Made by a program: the position numbers and the translations under genes. A stretch of DNA of 64,000 bases, taken from contig OZ024890.1 of NCBI GenBank assembly GCA_964017195.1, forward strand, positions 23,869,201 to 23,933,200, written 5' to 3'. The notes beneath the pieces are model-generated. The model made no database searches and was not told the origin of the DNA. It saw nothing but the letters and a program-made list of their open reading frames with translations. Positions 20,701 to 30,160 of this stretch are shown here, in pieces. Source of the DNA: Siderastrea radians. Taxonomy: Eukaryota; Cnidaria; Anthozoa; Scleractinia; Rhizangiidae. Within the stretch, counting starts at the first letter, position 1; each line of letters starts with the position of its first letter.

Positions 20701-23125
20701 TGCCTTGCCGTGCAGCAACAGCGCAAGTTGGTCCGTTTTCTCCTGACCCGCGGTACCCCAAGGACTATAAGCTGGAGGCTCCTCGGGAAAAGCTAAATGG
20801 AATTCTCACATCAATGGTAATTGTACTTGCACAGGTGCCTTCAGTCCTTTCCAACAAACAGGGGATTAGTTTCTTCAATCTCTTGACCAAAGAACAGTTC
20901 CAGTTGCTGTACCAGGAGATTGAGAGGCATAGAGAGTTGTGGATAGAGGGCCCAGCTGGCTCCGGCAAGACCCTTGTAGCAGCTGAGTTTATCAGAGAGC
21001 TCTGTCGCGGCGATCCCAACCTTACACAGGAGAACATACTTTACGTTTGTGAGAACAAGGGAATCAGGGAGAAAATGAGGTAATTTCAATTGTAATGTCT
21101 CTGATTTGTAATGTCTCTAGTTTCTATGGCACGTGTATCGTGACTTCCCCATTATGAAATGCCAGTTTACAAATATTAAAGGGTTTATCCCCACACAGCA
21201 GTTACATTAAATTGTCAACCAGGGGTCAATTTAATAAAACTTTTACCCTTGTAATTTACAAGTTGGACCATTGTATTTACAAGCGCAGATGAAAACGAGT
21301 TTAATAAACATCGTTGCAAGTCCAAGTGTCCGACTTGTAATTACAGGTGTAGCGCGACACGTGTCAAATATGGTAAGTATCAAATTTAATAAAACTTTTA
21401 CAAGAGTCCGACTTGTATTTTTACAAGAGTCCAACTTGTAAATCACAAGTGCAAATTACAAGTCGCACGTCACTTGTAAACATTGGGTACGTCTTGTAGA
21501 AAGCGTATTTTGTGACAAAATATGTTTTCCTCTAGCAAAGAAGAACTCGACGAGCTGCTGAGGCATCTAATATCCGGCAACCTAGGAATTTCAAGGAAAG
21601 GCGGCTGTTAGACACGGAAAATCCAAGGGAATTCCGGGTGAATTTTCGCTCATCTTTGGAATTAATAAACCTACGATTAGAGTAGATATTAGCATAGATT
21701 AAAGCAGAGATTGGATTGTACACTTGTAACCTACAAGTGCATTCTAGCGGAGTTTACAATTTTAGGGCTACAATTTTAATTTACTCTTGTATCTGACTCG
21801 TGCTACACGTGTAAGTTCCGGAGTAGAAAATTCTTTTATTAAATTCTTGTATTTACAAGTTGGACTTTAAACGTGTAAATTACACGTGTAAATATTACAA
21901 GTGTAGTTTCTTTATTAAATTGACCCCAGCAGTTGAAATGGTGAAGTTACATTCCACTGCCTAAGTTGTATTTTATTTGAGGTGTGACAGTATTTCCTGC
22001 CGGGAAAATGATGGGAAATTAAGGATATGTTTTAATAGTGACAAAAATTTATGTTTAGTGACACCGCTTAAATAGATTCGTCAGTTAAGGCTCCGCCGTG
22101 GCAAAATTCTAACAATGTGTTAATTCTTTCCCGATGTCCTTAGCAATCTCGAACTTTGTCTGTGCCATACCCGGAAGTCCTTCATGGGCTATATTTTTCC
22201 AGAAGTGAAACACGTCATCCTAGACGAAGTCCAAAGTTTTAGAAAGGAAGATGGAGACTGGTTAGATGAAGCGAGAAAGATTGTCCGCCAGCATTCCAAT
22301 GATTCTGAACATGACGCCGGCTCTGACTCTGATTCTGTCTCCATCCCTGACCTTGACTCAGACGCAGAATCCAACTACAAGCTTGGTCCTAATCTCGACC
22401 AAAATGTCTCCTCAGATTCCAGTTCTGATTCTGATTCCGACGCTAGTCCGTCGCCAGATTCCTATCACATCAGAGGCCCTGACAGTGGACCAGGATTTTT
22501 GTGGCTTTTCATCGACAGTAATCAAATAAATCACACATTCCCGACAGGTATACCTCAAAAGAAAGATCAAATTCCGTCTTTTCGTCTCACGAAGGTGATA
22601 AGAAATTCAAAAAATATTTTCAACTATGCAAAAAAGTTTCTTTTGCAAGATGCCGCCAGTCAAATCGAAATGGGACATGATTTTGAAGGGGAGGGAAAAA
22701 AATTTAGGAGGTATCCAAGGGGTCAAGGGATTGCTACTTTGAGGGAAGAACTTGAGTTGCTTTGTGAAGAAGGATACAGCAAAGGCGACATAGCTGTTTT
22801 ATTTGGAAGGGAAGAAGATATCCCTAAAGGCAATCTTTCAGAGGGCAGTCTTTCAAAGCAATTGGGTCTTAAACGAATTGTTGGTGCCGAAGAAAATGAT
22901 TCTGAACATGTAGTTGTAAGTACGTTCCGCATGTACAGTGGATTGGAGAGACCAGTCGTTATCCTGGTAAACATAAAAGCATATTTGTCTGTCGCATTTG
23001 GAAGCAAACGAAGAGCTTCCTTGTACTGTGCGACTACCAGGGGAATGGTAAAGCTCATTATGCTAGAAGAAAAAACAGGGGAAGAAAAGGAAAAACGGGG
23101 ATATAAAAGAAAACACATGGGGTAG
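11707..23125 (+). CDS. Schlafen-like protein (core + linker + helicase-like domain), five coding exons, copy 1
   Basis: Gene-level entry. Joining 11707-11786, 17081-18078, 18774-18878, 20347-21079 and 22144-23125 gives one open frame of 965 codons; every intron is GT-AG and all splice phases agree. The predicted protein has an N-terminal Schlafen core: an N-lobe with CALLNSGGG, and an AlbA-like C-lobe with AFGNGSGGMILLGVKDNGEV. It then has the Schlafen linker (RSW...NGVICD, with DYKLE...SMVIVL) and a C-terminal SF1-like ATPase with Walker A GPAGSGKT (596-603) and Walker B VILDEVQ (D666-E667). Vertebrate long (group III) Schlafens are about 900 residues, so the length fits. Known roles in vertebrates are tRNA/RNA cleavage, replication-stress response and antiviral restriction. 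Function here is inferred only. A non-coding first exon is likely. Confidence 0.88.
12137..12205. repeat. Short degenerate telomere-like (TTAGGG) patch
   Basis: Several GTTAGGG/GGTTAGG units in one orientation are followed by CCCTAACCCT in the other. This is the metazoan telomere motif in interstitial, degenerate form. It is too short to be a telomere. Copy 2 lies near 48623-48691. Confidence 0.45.
14356..14460. repeat. Partial copy of the 16771-16954 repeat family, inverted
   Basis: CCCTCGACTATCCCTGAGCG and the following GCTCGTAGTCTAC, TTTCTCC and GGCACTTATTGCTCGC are reverse-complementary to 16670-16820. It is therefore a solo or truncated relative of the MITE at 16771-16954 together with its flank. 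Confidence 0.6.
14471..14559. repeat. Hairpin with 30-bp arms
   Basis: Arms 14471-14500 and 14530-14559 are reverse complements with a single mismatch (core CAGTCTGAAAGGGTCCA). Copy 2, at 50946-51034, has one further mismatch. No neighbouring gene suggests a regulatory role. Confidence 0.7.
14587..14850. repeat. GC-rich GGCCAGGC-type repeat island
   Basis: A GC-rich block inside AT-rich DNA, made of about two degenerate units. Each starts near CAGACCGGGG (14612, 14757) and runs through GGCCAAAGCC..GG, GAGCC..GTCACA, GGCC and ATAAAA. Many short GGCC palindromes give it strong folding potential. Copy 2 lies at about 51062-51325. Confidence 0.55.
15501..16241. mobile_element. 740-bp MITE with TGCTGTGTTTA inverted ends
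   Basis: The left end reads TGCTGTGTTTACACTTGAGC, then ATTTACCGAGGTA. The right end is its near reverse complement (TACCTCGGTAAAATGCTCTA, then AAACACAGCA). The internal subterminal motif TTTACCNNGGTAAA recurs at both ends. No transposase and no convincing target duplication. Copy 2 lies at 51976-52716. Confidence 0.6.
16560..16609. repeat. Perfect 18-bp-arm hairpin
   Basis: AGCTCCTGAGAGTGGCCA at 16560-16577 is exactly reverse-complementary to 16592-16609, with a 14-base loop. The arms are also perfect in copy 2 (53035-53084). It could be a young foldback or an RNA hairpin within the Schlafen intron; no further evidence. Confidence 0.8.
16771..16954. mobile_element. MULE-like MITE with 9-bp target duplication
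   Basis: Inverted arms of about 70 bp begin TAGACTACGAGCAGTCTCTC and end with the reverse complement. The flanks ACCCTTCCG (16762-16770) and ACCCTTCTG (16955-16963) are 9-bp direct repeats with one mismatch. A 9-bp duplication is typical of Mutator-like elements. Non-coding, 184 bp. Copy 2 lies at 53246-53429. A related partial copy lies at 14356-14460. Confidence 0.65.
17081..18078 (+). CDS. Schlafen-like exon 2: Schlafen core domain
   Basis: The acceptor TTTTCCACAG precedes 17081; the donor CAG, then GTAACT follows 18078 (phase 1). The exon codes for residues 27-359 and holds the whole Schlafen core. The N-lobe shows CALLNSGGGILEMEI and the C-lobe shows AFGNGSGGMILLGVKDNG. Of the three acidic residues of the RNase centre in mammalian Schlafens, the first Glu (E191, in HESKQVQLK) and the Asp (D239, in GVKDNG) appear kept, but the second Glu position is Gln (Q196). 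That mapping is by eye. Reading on from 18079 would reach a stop at 18096, so intron use is required. Confidence 0.85.
18774..18878 (+). CDS. Schlafen-like exon 3
   Basis: A 105-base exon between the acceptor TTTTAACAG and the donor GCAG, then GTAATT; phase 1 on both sides, so it is symmetrical. It codes for a short basic stretch (RKEVNKKFHTLSILKGPLLTV) that joins the core to the linker. It is identical in copy 2. A symmetrical exon could be skipped without frame loss. Confidence 0.7.
18879..20346. other. Intron 3, containing a degenerate direct repeat
   Basis: Bases 19128-19365 and 19855-20085 are diverged direct repeats of about 230 bp. Each runs from CTANAAATTCTAATT through a pyrimidine tract and CCTCT(C/T)TATAAACATT to GTGGAGCCTTG or GGAGCCTTGG, then a GGATCGCATGAAA/GGATTGCGTAAAA block. 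Neither copy carries an open frame with homology. No other element is recognised. Confidence 0.5.
20347..21079 (+). CDS. Schlafen-like exon 4: linker and Walker A
   Basis: The acceptor TTCACTTGTAG precedes 20347; the donor AATGAG, then GTAATT follows 21079 (phase 2). It codes for the Schlafen linker: a RSW motif where mammalian proteins have the SWADL signature (here SWRCCL), NGVICDLVL, and YPKDYKLE. The start of the ATPase follows: FFNLLTKEQFQLL, RELWIEGPAGSGKT (Walker A, K602) and ENILYVCENKGIR. Order and spacing match vertebrate long Schlafens. The exon is unchanged at protein level in copy 2. Confidence 0.88.
21223..21926. mobile_element. PIF/Harbinger-like element remnant in intron 4
   Basis: The inverted ends are GGGTCAATTTAATAAAACTT and a matching right end TTTATTAAATTGACCC, with CAG direct repeats at 21220-21222 and 21927-21929 (3-bp duplication). 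Inside, 21541-21686 on the plus strand reads as a fragment including RQPRNFKERRLLDTEN and EFRVNFRSSLELI. This resembles the N-terminal part of HARBI1-type transposases. Many ACTTGTAAATTTACAAGT palindromes fill the rest. It is a deletion derivative with no complete transposase. Copy 2 (57700-58403) has one terminal base changed. Confidence 0.55.
22144..23125 (+). CDS. Schlafen-like exon 5: helicase-like ATPase C-terminus
   Basis: The acceptor GATGTCCTTAG precedes 22144 and the TAG stop is at 23123-23125. The exon shows Walker B VILDEVQSFRKEDGDW, a Schlafen-type LWLFIDSNQ motif, KVIRNSKNIFNYAKKF, and the late helicase motifs VVVSTFRMYSGLERPVVIL and YCATTRGMVKLIML. A Ser/Asp-rich segment at about residues 690-748 is inserted between Walker B and LWLFID. 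The C-terminus is basic (KEKRGYKRKHMG). It is identical at protein level in copy 2. Confidence 0.88.
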
Positions 23126-25233
23126 CTATCCAAAGCAATACCCTTTCCTGGGGATTCTACCTTGCGGTTGCGTTTGAGTAGTATTTCGATAGTAGGCCCT
23201 AATAGTTTTATTCCCGCGTTTATCTCTTGGTTTGTCTGGCAAAATATCTTAAGAGCGTAAATATGCGGGATGTAAAGGCCAAAAAGGTACCATCGCAAGT
23301 GCACTTTTTACGAAGACAGTAATTATATAAATGACAACTCGAAACCGTTTTCCTTTGATGAGAATTACATACGGAAGTATTCGTCCCCTACCAATTTGTT
23401 GAAATAACGTCGGTTGTCCTGAAAGGAATCTTTGCTTTTTATAGTTTATGGTGTATACCCTGGGTTGTCCTATTTGGGATTGAACTATAATTAACGTTCA
23501 TTGCTTACGTTTCTATTTCGATTGAACAAATTGAGACGATTGCGTGTTTTGGCTTGGCTGACTGATTCACTGCATTTTATATTACTTAAAGATTTACCAA
23601 ATGGGATGACCTTGGTTTGGTTTTTACATTTTGTTTTAGACTTGTTAGGTAGCTTCATGGCAAATGTAAATACGTTGTGTAAAGTTAGTATATGCGATGA
23701 TTAAATGTCGCAAAGTATTCATTTTACTCGTTGACTCTGAGCCCAATTTTGGTTGATAAGCATACTTTGTTTGTTTTTTCTCCTCGTGAGGAAAAATAAA
23801 AGCCGTAGCGGATAAGCTGACTTTTAAGCACTGTATTACTACTAATTTGTGCCCTTTCAAAAAGGTTAAATTTACCGACGTTTGTCTGGCAATGACACTC
23901 TAAAAGTACCATAGTTTTCATCGAGTTGTAATTGATTTACAACAGACTGTTTGCTGTCAGCAGTTTTATGACAGTTACTAAAATTAATAATAATGATCTT
24001 TTATAAGGAAGCTTCCTCACAAATGTGGTTTCGACTATATGTTTTTGCAGTGTAGTAAAGTGTTGTTGTGTTGTATTATTTGTTGGAGAAGTAAAGTCAA
24101 TTTTTTAAAAAATTTATCCATTTTATATTATAGTTTATTTAATTTTAAATTTATTTATTTTATCTACAATTGCAATGCAGTTGAATCTGCCGTAACCACT
24201 ACCCTCAGGAAGTGGTTTCGTACAAGAAATAATCACTGCTAAGAGATTATAGTACATCGTCGGACTGAAAGCTGCTTCAAACAGCCTTTGGCGCTGCTTT
24301 GAGGATGCCGCTTGTGAGGAAGGCGCTGAGGGAGACTCAACTGTATGGCACAGTAAGTAAAGTAGTATCCAAAAGAAAACTTGTAAGATTTTGCAACTGT
24401 TAATAAAATAGTATCTGTGAAATGTTACTTATCGAAGCCAAGAAAGTTTTAGTAAATATCATTTTGATAAGGAAACACCTCATTTGCATTTACGTTTAAC
24501 ACAAATGAGGTGTTCCGTATCAAAATAATAACATAGTAGTTATTCGCCGAAACTTTGATCGTGTTTTTCTCACTCTATGACTAGATGACGTCCTTTTCTC
24601 GAAACTGTTTTGTATATTTCATTTTCATGTTATTGACAGGTTGAAAGTTCTCAGACGTTAAATGGCAACTATATCCCTTGAGAAGCCAAAAAAACGGACG
24701 TTGGTTTTGAAACAAATATAGGTCAAATAAACAGGCTTATTGTAACCGCGCACTGGTCAAAGTCGAATGCTCTTAAACATTTTTGTTTGGCAGTGATTAG
24801 TTAGCTGCAGATGATTAGCGTACAAGGTCATTCTAAGTTTTTTTAAAGTCTGTACATAAATCCTTAAGTGTATCTCGTTCGTTCTTTCCTGTATGGCTGC
24901 TAATTACGCTGTGTAAGGTTGTTCTAGATGAAATCCTAGGGAGTGACCATGCAACCAAGTTTCCTAGCAGTACATTCCTGTGTGGTGCTTTTTGTTTCCA
25001 AACCTTCCCAAGTAAAAATTTCAGAAATTTCAACATATTTTTATTTAATTTTTATCTTGGCAGTCTTTGCAGAAATCGAACATCTAATGAATGTCACGCA
25101 ACGTCTTGGGGTATGTAATGTCAAATTGGACGAAATATACGTGAGTTGCAACACAAAACAATTTGATTTTTCTCCAATTCTAGTCATTTTCGTCGACTTT
25201 CATAGTAGGTCCCCAACGTCCGAGATGGATGAG
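23126..25233. other. Intergenic stretch downstream of the Schlafen-like gene
   Basis: It presumably includes the 3'-UTR; AATAAA signals occur near 23797 and 24404. A strong hairpin lies at 24461-24526. No open frame here is convincing. It ends at the GATGAG target site (25228-25233) of the next transposon. Confidence 0.5.
24461..24526. repeat. Hairpin with ~25-bp arms
   Basis: ATTTTGATAAGGAAACACCT, then CATTTG (24461-24486) pairs with 24502-24526 with one mismatch and one bulge. The same hairpin occurs in copy 2 at 60938-61003. It may be a tiny foldback element or a structured 3'-UTR segment. Confidence 0.65.
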
Positions 25234-25693
25234 TATGGTGGCCCATCATTATCACTCCATTTTACGCTATGAAATGTGATGTATCGCTTTCATAATAAAT
25301 TTCATTTTAAGTTAATTATTTAATTTCCAGTGTAATTTAGAACCAAAACGGAGTTTTTATTTCATTTGTTATTTCAAATGCATTTGCAAAGTCATATTAT
25401 TAAGCAGTGTTATCATTTTCAGATCAAAAGACAATCATGAAATACATATATTTTTAAAGATTAATATTAAAACTGTTGATGGATAAAAATATAAAATATA
25501 ATCATCAGTTTCCGAAGGAACAAAATAAAAAAAACATATTCGAAAGGACCAGCGTTACCATTTCACTGAAGGAACAAAATAAAAATTAAAATTCGAACGG
25601 ACCAGCGTTATCATTCCACGCGGTAAGGACTGGGGCTTGGCTGGCTTTTTCAAGATGGCGGCCGTGTTGTGATTTCAGCCGTGGATATCGCTA
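25234..25693 (+). repeat. Left terminal inverted repeat of the IS3EU-like element
   Basis: 460 bp, matching 33587-34037 reversed with few differences. It contains two tandem ~55-bp subterminal units (about 25514-25568 and 25569-25620), each with GAAGGAACAAAATAAAA and GGACCAGCGTTA; these could be transposase-binding sites. Near the inner end lies AAGATGGCGGC (25652-25662). The transposase ATG follows 20 bp after the repeat ends. Confidence 0.85.
25652..25662 (+). promoter_or_regulatory. YY1-like motif in left terminal repeat
   Basis: AAGATGGCGGC matches the metazoan YY1 core consensus and lies about 50 bp before the transposase ATG, a usual place for this initiator-type element. The mirrored site is at 33618-33628, upstream of the kinase gene; copy 2 has it at 62129-62139. 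Function is inferred. Confidence 0.4.
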
Positions 25694-26288
25694 TTTCTGT
25701 AACGCAGTAAAGTATGGCCTCGAGGAGTGAATGGAAAGAGGATAATCAGTTGGAACACGACTTAAGAAAGTACGTCAGTCAAAATTTAAAAAGGTCAGAG
25801 ATTCTTGACTTTGTTCAGAGAGATTTTTCTGAATATACTTGGAGTACAGCAACCCTTGACCGACGACTTCGCCACTTCGGTATATATTATATAAATTATG
25901 ATATCCCAGTTGAAGCTGTGTCAGATGCTGTCCAGAAAGAGTTGGAGGGGCCTGGAAAATTGTTAGGCTACAGAGCAATGAATCAGAAGCTGAGAACAGA
26001 GCATAACGTACAGGTACCACGCCATCTTGTTTACAACGTGATGGCTGAATTGGATCCCGAAGGGCTCGAGGCCAGAAACCTTCAACAAAAAAAGAAAAAA
26101 AAAAGGGTCACTTCACGTCTGACGGACCGTTGTGGGTGGTTTCCTTAGATGGCCACGACAAACTATGTGGTTATCAAAACTCCACATTTCCACTGGGTGT
26201 GTACGGCTGTATTGACACATTTTCTCGCAAAATCCTCTTTTTGTTTGTATGCTACTCAAATTCGAACCCTTTAGTCATAGGCAAGATG

Positions 26289-27440
26289 TACAGACGCTTT
26301 GCTAGCTATTCAGCACACTGTATACAGCTACTTAGATCAACCTGACTGCAAAGCTGTACGTCTTTTTACTATGGATTTTAGTAAGGCTTTTGACTCTGTC
26401 AAACACTCCTTACTACATGAAAAACTGAAAAACCTTCCACTGAACCCGTATGTTATCAATCTCTATCTGGATTTTGTAAAACACAGGCAACAAAGAGTCG
26501 TCCACAATACATTTTCAGGGCTTTGGAAAGAGGTCAATCAAGGCACTACTCAGGGTAGTGTCAGCGGCCCCTACCTATTTAATATTTTTCTAAATGACCT
26601 CGAGATTAAAAATGGCTCTACAACTTGTTTGTATAAATATGCGGACGACTCCACCATTATTGCACCGGTGTGGAGGGATATAGACTGTTCAAACAAGTTA
26701 GTAATGCAGTTCTTAGAATGGTCAAAAAACAACTGTATGACCTGTAATCCTAGTAAATGTAAAGAACTTGCCTTTGTGAAAAAAGGCAATGCACAAATCT
26801 TTGAGAGAGTAGCTGGAATACCTCAGGTTAAGGAACTTGTTCTGCTGGGTGTTACTTTCCAGTCTGACACCCGATTTAACACTCATGTAAAGAACAAACT
26901 CACAAAAGCAAACAAGTCTCTCCATGTGCTCAGGACGCTTAGAAGAGAGGGGTACAATCAATCAGAAATTGACTACCTTTTCAATTCTATTGTACTACCA
27001 AATATCTCATACGGGCTTGCGGTGTACGGAGCCGCTGAAGCTGAACTAACAACGATCCAGTGTTTTTTGGATAGGTATAAGAAGCGTAGGTACATCTCAC
27101 ATAGCATAGATATCCAAGATCTTTTAGAAAAACAAGGTAAGAAAATATGCACTAAAGTTATGGGCTTAGAGGGTCACCCGCTGTATAACATGTTGCCGGA
27201 GGTTAAGTACACCAAATACGAGCTTAGAAGAAAGTCGGCCGTGAAACCTAAAATAAACACGAAGCGCTTCATGAGCTCTTTTATTAACCGCCTTACTTTT
27301 AAATACAAATTAGCTGATTTATTTCATTAGAATAATAGTCTTAGTTCATGTAATGTAGCTTGCTTTTTACCATCAATTTTTGTGACATAGGATATGTGTA
27401 TATCTTATGAAATAAAGACTTATTATTATTTATTATTATT
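26289..27440 (+). mobile_element. 5'-truncated non-LTR retrotransposon (CR1-like LINE)
   Basis: One open frame, 26299-27330, codes for the palm of a LINE reverse transcriptase: [35 protein letters not shown] and the catalytic KYADDST (YADD at 26638-26649). A C-terminal domain ending [13 protein letters not shown] follows. No endonuclease domain is present, so it is truncated at the 5' end. The 3' end has AATAAA and a (TTATTATTA)n-like tail, as in CR1-type LINEs. It sits inside the transposase gene in both duplicated copies, so it inserted before the duplication. Confidence 0.75.
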
Positions 27441-29092
27441 TATTTGAATCAGAGATGCTGCCAAGAAATCTGCAAGTTGATAGAGGAACAGAAACTGGGA
27501 AAATGGCCACAATTCACGTATTCCTTTTAAACCGGCATGGGATTATGGATGATCCCACTGATTCCATTATTTACGGTCGCTCGACAAGCAGCAAAATAGA
27601 GCGATGGTGGCGTGAATTACACGAAAGATTAGAGAAGTTTTTTAAAGAACAACTGACAGCACTTTTAAAGTGCCACTGGGACGAAAATTCATAGGTTTAT
27701 TTTGGCCAAATTCTATCGCAGAATATCGCGTTTTGTTCATATTTCTCCAGAAAACTGAACAACAAACCTTCCGTCCTAATATTTTTTAGCTCCAAAGTCG
27801 CGTAAAATGTGTCCGCCATTACTGAAAATGTGTTCCTGGGTGATTGCGCAATTTAATGGCTTGTGACGTCAGAGGCTCACCTCAGTCGCGTTTCCTTGTG
27901 TTTTGACTGAAGATGTCGACCGTCGACTGCGAAACCTCCGAAGAGTATTTCTACGATTCGGAACAGTCTTTAGCTTCCGAAGCCTCTGAGGATTCGTTTC
28001 ATTCGGCAAATGAAGAATTTTTCGTACCGTACGATGTAAGAACTGATGTGAGGTTTCAACTAATAATCTTGTCAACAAACTGTTTAAAGTTTTTTTTCTC
28101 GCCATATTATTTGAGTTATTTGGCGGGAGTTCAAAACATAAGCGAAATATGCTTAGACAATGATTGTAGTTCAGGCCCCAGTTGCTCAGAAAGTGGATAA
28201 CTCTTTTTCAACGGATAAGTCGCTGTCCTGTGGATAAAATTTATCGCTTCATTTCAGTTGTTCAAAGCTTGGATAGCGCCGATCCAGCCAGCTGTTCAGC
28301 CGCTATCCAGCGATCATAAAGTTGTCCATTCCAAGATAGGTTGTGTAACTTTTATCCACTGTAAACCTGTAGCAAAATAGACATGGCTATTCGAAGAATT
28401 GATCTTTTAAGCTGTGGAAATTTAGACAAAACACCTACGAAAACTTTAGACTTTGATGCTCGCGAATTCTCAACCATGGGTCGATCGATGTGACTGTTGG
28501 TGTGGGAGAAAATAAAAGAAGCGATACTTTGTCTGCCGTTGTTTATGTTCATTATATATTATAAAAAAAAGCATTGAAATTTTTGGCCATTCTTGGCATA
28601 GTCTGGGAAACTTTCTTGAAAAACCGTAATTGTTGTAATCAGCTGGCAGGCAGCTTATCGTGTCTATCATGGTACAGTGGTCACTCAACACATTGAAACA
28701 CAAGTGCTTGGCGCTGCTAAATATTTTAAACAGTTTTTATAGAATTCTTTTTCTGAGCCGAAAGAAGTGAAATATATCAAAACCTTTTTTTTTCAAGAAC
28801 TGGAGGCCTTGTGTGACCGGAATCTAAATATTTGTAGTCAAAATTAAAAGCCACAAGGAAAATTTTCCGCTGCTCAACAACAACATGCGGACCGCCGAGG
28901 AAACGAAGCGTTCGCTTGCCTTATTCGCTGCGTAAAAATAATAACTTGACATTTAATCATTTTTCTTAGTAGTTCGTTTACTAAGATTGCTATGACAGGC
29001 AAAAATAAATAACATTGTTAAACCCTTAGGCAAATTGTGGCGTGTGATATTTTTCCCAACTTCAATTTCCACGCACCGACGATCGAACAACA

Positions 29093-29640
29093 ACAACATT
29101 TTATTTGCATTTCCAATCACAAATGCCATTGCACATAGAAAGGAGAAAGAAAAAAAGTTGCAAAATTGATTAATTTACAATTCCTGTGTCTATTGATCCA
29201 TTTCTTAATGCAGAATTCGTAAATGAAGTAACCTAATTTTTTACAAGTGAAAGCGTCAATGCTATTTAAGAGAAATACAATTTTAAGAATCGAAATCGGA
29301 ATATTTACTAATAATATCGTCCATTAAAGATTTTCTAATTGCATCATATTTATTGCAAGATAAGAGGAAGTGTACTTCGTTTTCAACTTCATTTGAGCTG
29401 CAGCATTGACAAATTCTCAGATGCTCAGGGAGTTTAGGGGTGGAATGTCTTCCATTTTCAATTCTTAGGTTGGAATTACCTAACCTAAGTTTTGCTACTG
29501 CCCGAACAATAATGTCAATCGACTGTTCACCGACAGGGAATAAAGAGAGAAAAGTTTCTCCACATTCAGGATGGTTTGTTATAAAATAAATGTCCATGCT
29601 TCTAAGCGATTACTGCTCTGAAATTAACACACGCGGAATT
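29093..29640 (-). mobile_element. LINE 3' fragment nested in the Kolobok-like element
   Basis: The minus-strand frame 29597-29283 reads a LINE C-terminal region: AKLRLGNSNLRIENGRH, ICQCCSS and NEVENEVHFLLSCNKY. This has the CxxC...H...C pattern seen at the end of many non-LTR retrotransposon proteins. The 3' end carries AATAAAATGTTGTTGTTGTT, a microsatellite tail. It is 5'-truncated and differs from the LINE at 26289. Confidence 0.65.
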
Positions 29641-29865
29641 AAAAAAGGAAAAGATAAGCAGTACAAACTATATCAGCTTAATCACGGCGGTCAGGATTGC
29701 ATTCGCCGAGGATCTTCGCGCTAGCAGACGGCAGAACTGAAAGGGTTTTCCTCGACGATAATAAATTTCAAAATACGTTAAAAGAAAATCAGTTTTGCAC
29801 AATGGTGGATGCGTTAAAGAAGAAACAAACTACCACTTCAACTGCGTTATAAGATTAGGTAAGTT

Positions 29866-30160
29866 ACCTTTCGTCTTGTTCGCGCAGATAATGTTTTTTT
29901 CGGTCCTTTTTTCCATATAGTTGGAATGGGCAATGGAATAATCGACCTCTGAGATCTTGCGACATGAACAGCCTTCTGGAAAAACTCGTCGGTGAAGTGA
30001 TCAAAATGCCTCTCGGGTTGAAATTCGCACTGTGTGTGAGTAAGAACATTGTCCTTTTTTCCATTGAGGGTCCGCTCGCAGGGCTTCAATGAAGGAAAAT
30101 ACCAGCTCGGTGGTTGGATTTATTGTTGTGGCATTGTACAACACAAGTACTACCTGTCAT
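29866..30160 (-). pseudogene. Degenerate THAP-like zinc-finger exon
   Basis: From an ATG at 30160 (minus strand) the frame gives MTGSTCVVQCHNNKSN, with the C-x3-C spacing of a THAP finger. A stop follows, and the later part (QCEFQPERHFDHFTDEFF, IPLPIPTIWKKG) lies in another frame. A donor (AAAG, then GTAACT) ends it. It resembles the first exon of a Kolobok-type transposase, now inactive. Confidence 0.45.

Noticed and set aside
22723..23304. 193-codon minus-strand frame
   Set aside because: It lies antisense to the Schlafen-like ATPase exon, whose motifs are clear, so it is a shadow frame.
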